Shown: positions 43,605 to 54,934, numbered from the stretch's first letter. The stretch is 64,000 nucleotides of DNA from Yponomeuta sedellus (GCA_934045075.1 OW203724.1:24751528-24815527), one strand, 5' to 3'. The notes: generated by a model from the sequence alone, not told the origin. Numbers and translations: made by a program.

Positions 43605-44110
43605 TTATTCACTAAAACTAATAGAACTATAACGAGTGTTGTCATCGTCATCACTGCTGTCCGCTCCCAAAGATATAATAAATTCTTCTTCGATAATGTG
43701 GTCTATTCTCACATCTCGTTCAAAATCATCGAAAATTATTTTCATTGTTTTCTCGACGACTTTTCTCCAGTCTTCTGAAGTGATTTCTGCACATGCAGTT
43801 TGTAGCAGAACCATCGTTTTTGCAGTACTGAAGGGTGGCTCAGTATTGTAACGCGCTGCATGACCCTTTTGTTTGTGCCCAAATAAGCTCGATAGCGTTA
43901 TACTGGCAGTGGTAAGGTGGCAATCGAATAACTTCGTGTCCATGCTCTAGTGCTATTTCATCAATTACATAGCAAGGCTTGGATGGCTTGTTTGCTTTTA
44001 CCAAATTCAACAACTCAGCTTTCAATAAAGTTGGACTTGCTTCCACATTTTTTTTTTCCAGCCACGAGACAATTTCTTACTTTTTATTTGCTTAAGTTGG
44101 TGGTTTATCA
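43605..44110 (-). pseudogene. IS630/Tc1-type DDE transposase, C-terminal fragment, frameshifted
   Basis: The minus strand reads EIVSWLEKKNVEASPTLLKA, then CYVIDEIALEHGHEVIRLPP and YHCQYNAIELIWAQTKG. One frameshift near 43870 moves to ITSEDWRKVVEKTMKIIFDD and a C-terminal acidic run ending GADSSDDDD. The RLPPYHC-YN-IELIWAQ-KG block is typical of insect DDE_3 (IS630-like) transposases, with Glu of IELIWAQ as the last catalytic acid. The N-terminal DNA-binding half is missing and two stops precede EIVSW. It is best read as a dead transposon fragment; a domesticated exon is unlikely because of the frameshift. Confidence 0.8.
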
Positions 44111-44119
44111 ACTTGTACA

Positions 44120-45645
44120 AAGTTTGGACCTGGAACGAACATTATGGACAAGCTCTAGTGTTGCCAAGAACATCCTACGAGTTTTTTTTTGCCTAAAAGT
44201 GTAATAATATTATAATGAAACGAGAAACAAGAAAATATGTACAAGATAAATCGTCTAAAAATTAACACTCAAACGAAAGAGATATTTATAAAACACAACA
44301 AATATTTGACTTTGACCTTCTACAAAGGATTACCTGCGTTAACAAGTTGTCTTCGGATACATAAAATGAAAAAACGTTAGACCTAGCTGAACGGACGAAA
44401 GTCCTTTGCCTATTCTGCTATCAGCAGAAAAACAAGATAAAAAAAATGAAACTGATTTTGTCTCTATTCAATTATTTTTGTATTTTTTATATTATTGAAA
44501 GAATAATATAATAATGAAAACAAAACTCTTGACAAACATTACGCATAGTCCAAAAATAAAAAATTAAAGTTTTATTACGATACAGGTCTTGTATGGACAC
44601 CTGTATAATAATATAACATTTTAATCATAACGATACACCTATACAACCTCCAGCTGGACCAAGAAGGTTGAACCTCTACTTAAAAAAAAGGTTTCAATGA
44701 ACTAGTCCGCGCCGACGCAACACGCATGCGCAATCGATGGTTGCGCCTTGGCGCCAATATTTTACATTTAAAAAAACTTTTCAATATAAACAAAGTTTGG
44801 TTCTGTTTTTATGTAAGTATTATATATGAGAGTAGATAAAGTAGTGTATGACACTGTACATAACTTGGTCTTATAACAATCGTGTGATACTATAAAAAAA
44901 CTCGCCTACAGTTCATTTCTTTAAAATACACTAGTGTTATAAGAACCCTTATTATGCAACGGTATCTTAAACTACTATTTTCCCTTCTCATGCTATAAAA
45001 GTTCGTCTTTATGTGATGCATACCAGTTGTACAATCTACTAATAAAATAATCACAATATGGAATTATATATGGCGATACATTCCTTTACTTAGGTAATCA
45101 TTGCATTCAATACAACTTTTTCATTGATGATTCCTTTGATTTTTACGGTAACATCCCTAGTTTTTAAAAACAAAAAGGGTTGACCGACATAACCTTGTGA
45201 TGAAGTTCAGTTTTTAGGACAAACATTGTTTATTAAGTTTAGAATGGTTTATTAGTCAAAGTAAATTGTAATAATGCCTTCTTTTGACATTATTACAATA
45301 AATATGTATTATTAACTGAAGAAAGTGAAGCAATTGTGTAGTTCTAATTTTGAAAACCTAAATAATATTGTGTGCCCTGCGTTACAAGGTTACGTTGACG
45401 AATTTTGATGAAGTGTCAAATGTGACCTATTAAATTGGCTTTACTGTAGGCAAAAAATATTATGCTCAGATACAAACACAAATGGAAATCACCGAAAAAA
45501 GTAAAGTCCTATTTCGTATTGCACCCGTTGACTTAGAAACCTCATTACCTCAAAGAATGTTGATGTGCATGAAGTAGTTTATAAAAAAACAATGTGATGA
45601 TCTTTTTGAAAAATATTGGCCTTTTTGCATCTACTCAATGAGATG
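44120..45645. other. Unassigned AT-rich DNA
   Basis: Nothing supported between the transposase fragment and repeat C. Confidence 0.4.
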
Positions 45646-45649
45646 ATTT

Positions 45650-45832
45650 CTACAGCGTCCAGTGGTATCTTCACTCACACTAGATGGGTGAAGGGACCAC
45701 TCCGACGCTGTAGTGCCTTTGACATGGTTTTATAGATGGTGTAGGCTTGCCCAGCACCTATACATCCCTGACAGCTTAGTCGGCCTAGCCCACAGGAAAG
45801 ACTAGTCAATACGTGCGGAGCCAACCAAGCCA
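45650..45832 (+). repeat. Repeat C
   Basis: ACAGCGTCCAGTGGTATCTT to GAGCCAACCAAGCCATTT; it leads directly into the TA repeat. Confidence 0.7.

Positions 45833-45836
<4 letters not shown>

Positions 45837-45916
<80 letters not shown>
45837..45916. repeat. (TA)n microsatellite
   Basis: About 40 uninterrupted TA units. Confidence 0.97.
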
Positions 45917-45922
<6 letters not shown>

Positions 45923-46077
45923 TTTTTGTGTTCTTTTTTTTCTTCTTTTTTCATATGTTTAACCCATTCACATCGTTTTTACAATATAATAGAAACTTAC
46001 ATAAGAAAGATAAAAATAATAATTTAATATAAACAATGTAAAAATTCCAAAATTAAAATATGCAATTTCGGATTTTC

Positions 46078-46133
46078 CCCCGGCGCCTTATCTCTGTCTA
46101 CTCTGACGAGTAGTCACAAGCAAGGCGCCGGGG
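46078..46133. repeat. Hairpin in the LINE 3' UTR
   Basis: The perfect 12-bp stem CCCCGGCGCCTT / AAGGCGCCGGGG (46078-46089 and 46122-46133) sits just downstream of the R1-like coding region in the sense direction (minus strand). A 3' hairpin like this may be what the element's own reverse transcriptase recognises. Confidence 0.6.
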
Positions 46134-46159
46134 TACGAAATTAAAATAATAATAAAAAA

Positions 46160-47176
46160 AAAATTTAGATCATTTCAATACTTTCAATAAGCCTCCGCTC
46201 TCGCTCGGCCCGACCAATATAAACTATTATAAATTGTAAGCCATTAAAAATGTTTAACCAGGCTTTGGGCATTTGGTTCGCCCTTGCTAAAACCGGCCCC
46301 CATTCGCCCTTGAGGCCGCGCGCGTCACCCCCAGGGCGAAGGCAAGGAAGGCCTCTCGACTCTTGGAGTCGGCCATAAAGGCGGCGAACGCCTCGCACCT
46401 CACCGCTCTTCCCAGGCGTATCTCGCAATCGGCCCTAGCAGCTCCAAAACGGGGACACTCCTCCAGCAGGTGCGTTTCGGGAGTCTCGTCATCACAGATG
46501 CAGGACGGACTCCCCGCGAGCTTGAACCTGTGGAGGTACGCTCGAAAGCCGCCGTGCCCCGTAAGGAGCTGCGCCTTGGCATTGCACATAGTGATTTTGC
46601 CAAGGACTTTGTGGGCCGATGCGTTGTCGGGGAAGAACAGCGAGGTGACGCGGCCTACCGGCAGACTCGCTGTAGCGGGTCTGCCACTTTGCCACTGTCT
46701 CCCGTCTCACCTGCAGTTTTGCGTGTGAGACGGGATACAGGTCGTAGGCTGAAGCGTCTTTGCGGGACAACGCCGCCCTCTTGACCAACTCATCCGCGCG
46801 TTCGTTGCCGAGGATCCCGACGTGGGCCTTGATCCAGTAAAACCGGATCAGGCCCCCGTTTTGTGAATGTCCGCCAGCTGGCCGTGAATTTTCACGGCCA
46901 GCTGGCGGAAATTACATCGCGCTTCCTGGTGACCACCATAGCCTGGGTCTTTCGAGCGGCGAACCTCATCTTAGCCGCCTCTCCCAACTCAGACACGGCT
47001 TCCAGCGCGGCGTTTAGGATCCCCTCAAGCTCACCCGCAGTCTGCGCCGCGGCGATAATTAAAATATCGTCCGCGAACGCCTGCAGGTGAGCTCTCAGGT
47101 CCTCGCCACGCCGGAGCAAAGGGTCGAGTAACAGGTTCCACAGCAGGGGACCGCACGTCGAGCCTTGTTTTTTAAC
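46160..47176 (-). pseudogene. R1-like non-LTR retrotransposon, internally deleted and 5' truncated
   Basis: The minus strand begins inside the reverse transcriptase (KQGSTCGPLLWNLLLDPLLR, then the catalytic FADD in LQAFADDILIIAAAQ, then KMRFAARKTQAMVVTRK). It jumps at 46870-46909 into the RNase H domain (FYWIKAHVGILGNERADELV) and ends in the C-terminal zinc-knuckle region (CICDDETPETHLLEECPRF). The thumb and the N-terminal half of RNase H are absent. GC content is far above the surroundings. The clade call (R1/LOA-like) rests on RT plus RNase H plus CCHC order and wording of motifs. Stops and frame changes make it inactive. Confidence 0.82.
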
Positions 47177-47257
47177 CACGTTAGTAGGCGTTCGAAAATG
47201 AGTATGTTCGAACGCCTACTAACGTGATTAATACAGGGTTACTTTTAGGGTTAAATT

Positions 47258-47420
47258 AAACGGGTCTGTCTAATCGCGATTATTTATTAGGTAAAACGTA
47301 ATTACCTTAATTCCTGACGTGTAATTCTACCAGTGACCACGGCAACTGCAACGCTGCCGAAATGTCGGGAATTAAGGTAATTACGCTTTACCTAATATAC
47401 TATCGCGATTAGACCCGTTT
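47258..47420. mobile_element. MITE (M4), full copy
   Basis: Ends AAACGGGTCTGTCTAATCGC and the complement of GCGATTAGACCCGTTT; inner AATTACCTTAATTCC / GGGAATTAAGGTAATT. Partial or diverged copies: 16285-16400, 29501-29620, 53125-53172. Confidence 0.8.
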
Positions 47421-47879
47421 ACTATATAAACGTATGAGTGTCGCGAATCATCAAGAAACACTATACCCTAAGCTGTTTTTGCTAATTCGTTTGGCTATGA
47501 ATCTGCACAATACGCACACCACCTACCTACTCGGAAATATCTGTAATTTAATATCCATCTCAACCACAGCATACTTTTCTCTTTTTAATCGAGTAATTTA
47601 CTGTGGACGAACGTCGACAGGAAACAGATCATTTAGCAATCTACCTCGTTGGTCAGTCTCCGAGCTTATACCTAACTCAGACCAACCAGAGGTCTACCAC
47701 CAGTGCTGGTTTATACGTCTGATGGTCTATCGAACTACTCCGACACATAGAACGTACAAATATCAAGACGAGAGGGTTGATAGACATTGAACGAGTCTAT
47801 CTGAGTCTGACGTGGTAATTTGCTCTATTATCTTACAACAGTGGCTGGAGAAAAGGTAGCAATAGTAAAAGACGTGCGT

Positions 47880-48103
47880 AAACGTGATGTGTGAAGAACC
47901 GACGACCGTTGGAGTAAACGTGTTCTTGAGTGGAGACCGCGACTCTTCAAACGTAGTGTAGGACGCCCTCCGACCAGGTGGGATGTCGATAAACTGCAGG
48001 CAGATGCTGGATGCGGCAAGCTGAGGACAGGGCGCTATGGTGCTCATTAGGGGAGGGCTATTTCCAGCAGTGGACTACATAATATAGCCTGAAGAAGAAG
48101 AAA
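47880..48103 (+). mobile_element. LINE 3' end ('R-RW-DD' family, repeat B)
   Basis: The plus strand reads RTDDRWSKRVLEWRPRLFKR and SVGRPPTRWDVDKLQADAG, the C-terminus common to many insect LINEs, followed by the 3' UTR GGGCTATTTCCAGCAGTGGA and the terminal (GAA)n. The 3' UTR is the most frequent piece of this family in the window. Confidence 0.7.
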
Positions 48104-48194
48104 CGTGTTGTGTGCGACACATTACAGCTATTAACAAATTTTATACCAGCTCGATGAACGGAATTTGGACAAATGATTATTTTTACACTAACAA

Positions 48195-48342
48195 TATGTT
48201 AACTGCGATCCCTAACCCGCATGCCCAGCGTGGGGATTATGGGCATTACCCCCCCAATGATGGCACAACCTTGCGCTATGGCGCAAATTAGGGGAGGGCT
48301 TTGTCCAGCAGTGGACTAATATAGCCTGAAGAAGAAGAAGAA
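48195..48342 (+). repeat. Repeat B, partial
   Basis: ACTGCGATCCCTAACCCGCA ... CCTGAAGAAGAAGAAG, about 90 bp after another copy of the same family in the same orientation. Confidence 0.65.
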
Positions 48343-48587
48343 GAATATGTTAATATACTGTTACCTGATGTCAGTTGGCCATAGTCTAAAAAAACAGCTG
48401 TTTATACACCTTTACCTCAAACAAAGTTTTATATTAGATCCTCATAGATAACGTGTATTATAGGATAGACGACTTCTTAAATAGTCCACTGATCTCGTGT
48501 TAGATTAGCAATGTTAATTAGTTTCAAGGAAATGTCCTTTTTTATTACTGTGTATAAAGATTTATGAACATTCTAGAAGCGAAATAC

Positions 48588-48858
48588 TAATACTAATCTA
48601 GATTAGTATTTCGAATAGCTTATATCAGCTTGGCATACAAAAGAACTGACATTGTGACATTAAAATTATCACAAAACGAATTTGAAAAATATCACACGAT
48701 ATCTTTATAAATTGTAGCCTATGTGTTATTCTATGTGTTAGCTATATTGTTGTATAGTTTCATTAAACTCCATTCAGTAGTTTTTACTTGAAAGAGTAAC
48801 AAACATCCATCCATACTTACAAACTTTCGCGTTTATCATACTCGTATTAGTAGGATTT
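48588..48858 (+). repeat. Repeat D
   Basis: It starts with a 22-bp palindrome (48589-48610, centre TCTAGA) and continues to ACTTACAAACTTTCGCG and GTATTAGTAGGA. Confidence 0.6.
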
Positions 48859-49087
48859 TTTTTATTGACTAGTATATCTAAAAACAAACATAATATATTT
48901 GCGCATAAATTTATTTTTGAAAAACCATATTAAGGCACCCTGACGGGTGGGGCTTGCCTGTTCCGGCACCTTTGGTTAACACCGACATAATTTGCAATTA
49001 CAATGCTTAGCAAATGAATATTGTTATTCTTATAATAACAGTAGATTAACTCATTGATAGTGTACGAGAAATCGTAGGTTAATCTCG

Positions 49088-49310
49088 GCATGTACCGATG
49101 ACCTCAAAGTCATTGGTACGTGCCGGGATTCAAACCCACGACCTCACGATAGAGAAGCCTAACTCTAACTGTGGAGGAAAACGTGAAGAAACCTGAATTT
49201 CTAAGGTGCTCACTCAATGCTTGAAATTGCCAATCCGCGATGGGCACGCGTCGTAATTAAGTCCATACTCTCTCTCTCTCTCTCTCTCTGTGAGAGAAGG
49301 CTATAGGCTA
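49088..49310. mobile_element. S3 SINE with inverted head
   Basis: The tRNA-related head (AAGTCATTGGTACGTGCCGG...CAAACCCACGACCTCA) is on the minus strand, while the body (AACTGTGGAGGAAAACGTGA to the (TC)n run) is on the plus strand; this is a 5' inversion within one copy. Confidence 0.6.
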
Positions 49311-50156
49311 TGTTGAAAAAGTAACAAATAACAACTGCCTTAAAGAACTGTCGGTTTTGTCGGTAATTATTTGACAAAACGCTCAGTCCAATTTCATAGA
49401 TTGACCTTTTATTAAAGAGTTTGCGTGACCCTTCATAAATTGAGCACCTGGGACCGAGGAAGCCGTTATTCCTATGACGTCAAAGGATTACAGTCAACTG
49501 CCTATACGATACGGAAAATACGAGTAAGTGGGTCCATCACAAACTTCAGCGTATACACCCACCGCCGGTGGACGATCTGAGCCATTTTGCTGGCGGTGGC
49601 TGATGATGAGCGACGAGATGACTTAATGTTACTAATAAATAAATGAATAAAAAATAATTGAAGGAGTTTGAAGGACTATTACTCGTATTACCTTAGTTAT
49701 TGTTTGTATAGTTACAAATTTTATTTACAAAGAATCACTGCAAATATTGTGGATGCCTCTAACTGACATTTTAAAAACACAGATTCACAATTTTTTAAAT
49801 CCATTATTTTAAAATAACGTTTGAAGGAGTTTAAAGGACATTGCTTTAGCTACTGCTCGTAAATTGTGGCTTATATACAAATTTTAATTAATCTAAACCT
49901 GGGATGCATATCAGATATGTAAACATATATAAAGATATATAAACATAGGCTTTCTACGAGTGTATTAATTCTGTATGTTAAGATGTTACATCGTCTTACC
50001 CATTTTACAATACCCGTAAAGGGTGATTAAGTCCTAAGTTACCAGAAAATATATACTAACCACCTATTTACACTTAGCAACAAATAATTATATGTAGTTG
50101 ATATGTACCCTGTTCCTGAATAAATAAATAAAAATGAATTATCCTCGCCTTACTCG

Positions 50157-50397
50157 ATATCAACTCTTGTATGTCCCCACTGCTGGGGCACGGGTCTCTT
50201 CCTGCATCGCAGGAAGGTTAGGCCATACTCCACCACGGGGGCCAAGTCCGGGTTAATGGAGGGTTGTAAGACAGTGGCGGGCCTTACGGTCCTTAGTGCC
50301 TCTGATATGGCTTATCGACTACCATTACATGGCAGTCGGCACCTATGGCTTAACGTGCCTTGCGAAGCACGGAAGCGCTCGAGAAAATGCCAAGTGA
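50157..50397 (+). repeat. Repeat A copy
   Basis: GATATCAACTCTTGTATGTC to GAAGCGCTCGAGAAAATGCC. Confidence 0.8.
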
Positions 50398-50734
50398 TTA
50401 TGAATATTTTTCGATTATGATTAAAGACATTGACTTCCATGTCCGGCTGTACCGTAAACTGTTGTGCATTCGATTGACTGCTAGTTGATACCAATTTGTC
50501 AAAGTTCAACGATTAGCTAAGTCAACGCCCATGACGTAATAATACAAATGAAAAGGACAAATCAACTGAGACCGCCATCTTAACAATGAACACAATCATA
50601 TGCCAATCAAAACGTTTATTGACAATCATTTTGAAATCTTACAGTCCCGTGTCACCTTTACATGTTTTTTACTAATCACTGAACCAGTTTAGGCTCCAGT
50701 CTTACCGCAAATTGTACTATCGCATCTACCATTT

Positions 50735-50790
50735 CTTCTTCTTCTTCAGGCTATATTAGTCCACTGCTGGACATAGCCCTCCCCTAATCT
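50735..50790 (-). repeat. Repeat B, terminal fragment
   Basis: TTCTTCTTCTTCAGGCTATA to CATAGCCCTCCCCTAA; the copy is only 3' UTR. Confidence 0.65.
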
Positions 50791-51119
50791 ACCATTTGCT
50801 GTACTTGATTTGTGGATTGAGAAAATAAACACATTTGTATTTTTATGTAGCATATCGTCCTAAGCCCTGAAATGAAATGACCTGGCGTCCTAGAAGAAGG
50901 ACATCACGAATAATTTTCTTAATTCACATCCAATGATTTAGTAGGAATTCAGGAAAACTTACTGCTCCAGGTCCAATATGTTCCTCATAATTTTTTGGAC
51001 AAGAAGAAAAAGTTCTTCAAAATCTACGTAGTTTTAGACGACTTGAAGTAACTGTTACCTCCAGGGCTTAGGAGGTTATACGTCCCACTGGAGGGCACAA
51101 TCGTTCTCACAGAAAACGA

Positions 51120-51345
51120 TAGCATGGGCTTCATTACCACGAGTGCCCACCGTGGCTTGGCAATTTCAAGCGCTGAAGTTTCTGAACACCCGGACACTCA
51201 GGTTTCCGCACGACGTTTTCCTTCACAGTTAGTGGTAATGGTACTATAACTTCACAAATGTACATACCTTAGAAAACCTTTTCGTGTACCTAAAGTAAAT
51301 TCATGTTCAACTAAAACTCAAGGCATTGGCTTGAATGACTTAGGT
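51120..51345 (-). mobile_element. tRNA-derived SINE (S3), fragment
   Basis: CTCAGGTTTCCGCACGACGT and ATGGTACTATAACTTCACAA match the S3 body on the minus strand. Confidence 0.6.
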
Positions 51346-51394
51346 AGGTATTGTACTTTGTTCCGCAAATGGCGAGATAAAAGTACCTGAAACT

Positions 51395-51490
51395 AATATA
51401 ATGATCAACATTTATGAAGCGGCAGAGATTGCTCAGGATCGTGGTAAGTACCAACTATGGTCTCTACCTACCTGGCGTAGTTTCTATATG
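51395..51490 (+). mobile_element. LINE 3' fragment (17.5-kb family)
   Basis: TTTATGAAGCGGCAGAGATT and CAGGATCGTGGTAAG match the 3' end of the 17452-17830 element. Confidence 0.55.
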
Positions 51491-51760
51491 TACTCGTATG
51501 TACGTAGTACAAAGCTGATAAACTTTTGTATCGTTTTTTGTTACTAGATAATGGGATATGATTATTTAATCAACAAACCTGTGTACTATTTGACTTCACA
51601 AACATTCATTCGGCTTCGGGTATCGGGTACTTTTTGTTACTCTTCGCCAATAGAACACCTGATTGGTCGAAAAATGCCCCAGGAGTAGTTCCTTATCGGC
51701 CCTTCCATGCGTAATCACTCGATATTTTCTTTCGTCAATCTTTCTTCCCTCATAGTCATA

Positions 51761-51986
51761 CAGTGTGTTAACTTTTAGAATATACCTCGGCTACTATCGG
51801 ATAGAATCGAATATATTCGTGTAATAGAAATATCGGAACTAATATGACACTTGACTTGACATAACTTTTCAAAATAGTGAAGAAAAGTTTTATACAGAGC
51901 AGGAAGTAGTATTACACTCGTGTGCTTTCGGCGAAAACCGAAGCCTACTCTAGAGCCCGAGGTGTATTCTAAAAGCTGACAGACTG
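51761..51986. mobile_element. TA-flanked MITE (M2)
   Basis: It begins CAGTGTGTTAACTTTTAGAA, ends AAAAGCTGACAGACTG, TA on both sides. The body (GAAGTAGTATTACACTCGTG) has the same orientation as 20323. Confidence 0.75.
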
Positions 51987-52144
51987 TAGTTTGTCTATAA
52001 AAATTGTAATGGCGGCCGAAAATATACAGTCTGTAGTTCTCTTCTTCTATCTTGAATAGATATAATATCTCAGGGCTTAGGGCGTGCTGCTAAGTATTAG
52101 TGATCAACAAAAGAAAAATAATGTTTTGCGTATATTGAAAACGT

Positions 52145-52369
52145 AGTCTGTTAGCTTTTAGAATATACCTCGGGCTCTAGAGTAGGCTTCGGTTTTCGCC
52201 GAAAGCACACGAGTGTAATACTACTTCCTGCTCTGTATAAAACTTTTCCTCACTATTTTGAAAAGTTATGTAAAAGTGTCTTATTAGTCCCAATATTTCT
52301 GTTACACGAATATATCTATCAGATTCTGACCGATAGTAGCCGAGGTATATTCTGAAATCTAACAGACTT
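52145..52369. mobile_element. TA-flanked MITE (M2), opposite orientation
   Basis: The body (CACGAGTGTAATACTACTTC) is inverted relative to the copy 158 bp to the left, so the two form a 225-bp-armed inverted repeat. Confidence 0.75.
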
Positions 52370-52569
52370 GTTTTATCGAATGAAAAACGAGCGTGATGTT
52401 TTGAGGTTGAACAACGAAAACCTTATCGAAAAAACGTAGATATGAACGTTTGTTGATGTATGGCTATTGCATGATAATTATGATAATACAAGATATTTAG
52501 CTAGATGACTTAGTCATCGCTGAAACAGCTGGCGAGGTACTGCCAGCCTCTAACATTCTGCCACAAAAA

Positions 52570-52800
52570 ATATCAAGTATAAATATGATTGCCATCGAAC
52601 CGAGCGAACACGAAATAGTATTAAGACGCTTCGGTATTATAAAACAAGTTGTGATTTTTATTCCATTGGTAGCGCTAAGTATCACCCTGAGACGCCTTAA
52701 GTCCGTTGTCAAAGCAAAAAACTTTCCAGACGAACGGATTTGGTATGGAGCGTACCGAATCCGCTGCCCGGACCGTACCAAGTTCGATCTTCTATTAATA
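52570..52800 (+). other. Unassigned segment sharing a mariner-flank word
   Basis: ATTATAAAACAAGTTGTGAT and CCATTGGTAGCGCTAAGTAT recur at 25948-25995 beyond mariner; a weaker match to the mariner end (GTTGTCAC..TTTAAGATTT, GTATTATAAAACA) is at 40027-40085. An open stretch (52585-52803) has no recognised homology. Confidence 0.4.
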
Positions 52801-52849
52801 GTATAAGTCGCACTGTTAATAGATTTAAGAAGCGGTTAGAGCATTATTT

Positions 52850-53122
52850 ATTACTGTCATAACTTAAGCTATATTTTTATGTATCCTCTTTTTTTAGGTA
52901 TTTACATTATTAATTTTTCCTCCAAGTGGTAGGTTATTTAGGATTTTTGTAGTATATCGTGTACACGTTTTTTTTACTGCCTCTTTGACTCTGTATGGTA
53001 GTAAGAAATCTCTTTCAGAGATAAACTCGCCTTTATACATGTGATGTCGTATGTAATGTCCGTTAATATTATTATACTGATAATGATAATGTACTGTGTT
53101 GTTTTGTGTGCAATAAAGTAGG
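52850..53122 (+). repeat. LINE 3' UTR (CR1-like tail)
   Basis: ATCTCTTTCAGAGATAAACT and TTTGTGTGCAATAAAG. Related tails at 1325-1440, 12895-12990, 13035-13150 and 39358-39425 (plus) and 30225-30335 (minus) share CTGGAAGAGATCG.. / AAGGCCGCC.. and a terminal CAATAAA. Confidence 0.55.
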
Positions 53123-53124
53123 TG

Positions 53125-53172
53125 AGGTAATTACGTTTTACCTAATGAATAATCGCGATTTGACCCGTTTAT
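53125..53172. mobile_element. MITE (M4), terminal fragment
   Basis: GAGGTAATTACGTTTTACCT ... GATTTGACCCGTTT, immediately after a LINE 3' end. Confidence 0.7.
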
Positions 53173-53384
53173 TATATAACAAAAGTAGGTGAGTTTTCGA
53201 AATGACAAATGAAGCAATTTCACGGAATATTTTTGGTAAAATTTTGTCATTTTAGCTCCACGACTTGCACGACTTGCTGGACTGATACGATAACTTGGCT
53301 ATTTAGTGAGCTATATCACTTTAATAGCGAAGATATCGTCCAGTTCAATCCAGCCATCGCTGGATCCAGAACTTACACAAAAAT

Positions 53385-53935
53385 TATGCTGCCTGTACGT
53401 AATACGGAGAGTATTGTATGGAGGTTCGAAATTTCACTGATGCCGGTGAGTCGCCCATTGGGTCAGTTGGGAGAGCGCTGGCACGGTTAGCCACAGGTCA
53501 CGGGTTCTAGTCCCGGAATGGGTGGAATTTTTAGCCTCTAAATAAGTTTTTAAATTTGTCCTTAGCACGGGTTAGTGCATTAAAAATAAAAATAGTATAA
53601 TCATGGGGGTAAGTGATATCGTTCCGATGTAAAAACCTAACTGCAAAGTAGGTAGTCGGGGCTGTAAGTGATGTAATTTGCTTGAGCCAGATGTCGCTGC
53701 CTGTACGTAATACAGAGAATAGTGTAAAGAGGTTCGAAATTTCACTGATGCCGGTGAGTCGCCCATTGGCTCAATTGGTAGAGCGCTGGCACGGACAGCC
53801 AGAGGTTGCGGGTTCGAATCCCGGCATGGGTGAAATTTTTAGCCACTAAATAAGTTTTTAAACTCTAAATAGGTTTTTAAAATTGCCCTTAGCACGGGTT
53901 AATGCGTTAAAAAATATAATAAAATGATTTAATCT
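53385..53935 (+). mobile_element. T element tandem dimer
   Basis: There are two direct units 308 bp apart; tRNA-like cores at 53453-53523 (diverged: GGTTCTAGTCCC B box) and 53761-53831. The first unit is 5' truncated at CTGCCTGTACG. The second ends with a duplicated AAATAAGTTTTTAAA block and a degraded tail. Confidence 0.8.
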
Positions 53936-54004
53936 CATTGGAGAGGTTCGTTAAAGCATAAATAGTCGTGGCAATATTTTTTCAGCATGACTCATACTAA
54001 AACA

Positions 54005-54350
54005 AGCGGCGGTAGCTTAGTGGGTAGAAAAAAGGACTAGGAGGCGAGAGACGCGAGTTCGATTCCCAGTGCGAACGAGTAAGTTATTGTAGCAATACCA
54101 CTCTCTAACTGTGAAGGAAAACATCCTGAGGAGACCTGAGTGTCTAAGGTGTTCATATACCTTAGCGCTTAATATTTCCAATTCGCGGTGGGCACGCGTA
54201 GTTTTTTTTACCCCCAGCCAGGGTTCGAACCCGGGACCTCTCGCATGGTAGGCAAGTGCGCTACCGCTGCGCCCAAAGGCCGTCTAATTAACCCCTCTCC
54301 TCTACTCTCTCTCTGAAAGAAGGCCTATGCCCTGCAGTGCGTGGTAGGCT
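54005..54350 (+). mobile_element. tRNA-derived SINE (family S3) interrupted by an S1-like SINE
   Basis: The head GGCGGTAGCTTAGTGGGTAG and GAGTTCGATTCCCAG are on the plus strand, and the body AACTGTGAAGGAAAACATC to GAAGGCCTATGCCCTGCAGT. At 54205-54290 a minus-strand S1-type head (CCAGCCAGGGTTCGAACCC) is inserted after a T-run. Confidence 0.75.
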
Positions 54351-54360
54351 ACATAAAAAA

Positions 54361-54620
54361 ATCTTCTTCTTCTTCTATTAGTCCACTGCTGGACATAGCC
54401 CTCCCCTAATGAGCGCCATAGCGCATGGTTGCGCCATCATTGGGAGGTAATGCCCATAATCCCTACGCTAGGCATGCGGGTTGGCGATCGCAGTTTGATG
54501 GAATTGTACTGCAGGGGGCGCTGCTGCCCACCCCCGGTTTGTGTCCCTTAGTCGCCTTTTACGACACCCGCGGGAAGAATTTGGGTTGGTGCTATTCTCT
54601 AGGCCGACACCACACAGCAC
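54361..54620 (-). repeat. Repeat B, long version
   Basis: The layout is the same as at 34755-35030, ending CCGACACCACACAGCACC. Confidence 0.7.
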
Positions 54621-54934
54621 CTAATATTTTCCATAATATTATTAAACCATAATTCTTCATTGACTAGTCATGTGGCACAAAGCGCCAAACAAATCGAGCT
54701 CTCAAGATATGAGGAAGTTATGATATGACGTCACAAGGTGCTCCTTACGCATTATAGACAGATAATATACTAGATAATGAATGCAGATGTATTCTGTATT
54801 TAAGAAGCTTCTGCAATAGGAGCTCGGTCGTGGCTTCGAAATCGAATTTAAGTGCAACAAAAGTATCATACTTAATAATATAATCTCCTCGACCGATTTC
54901 AGCCCCGGCGACTGCCGGGGATCATACAACATAA

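Noticed and set aside
46363..46788. Plus-strand open frames at 46.4-46.8 kb
   Set aside because: They are antisense to the R1-like LINE coding region, whose minus-strand frames show RNase H and zinc-knuckle motifs.
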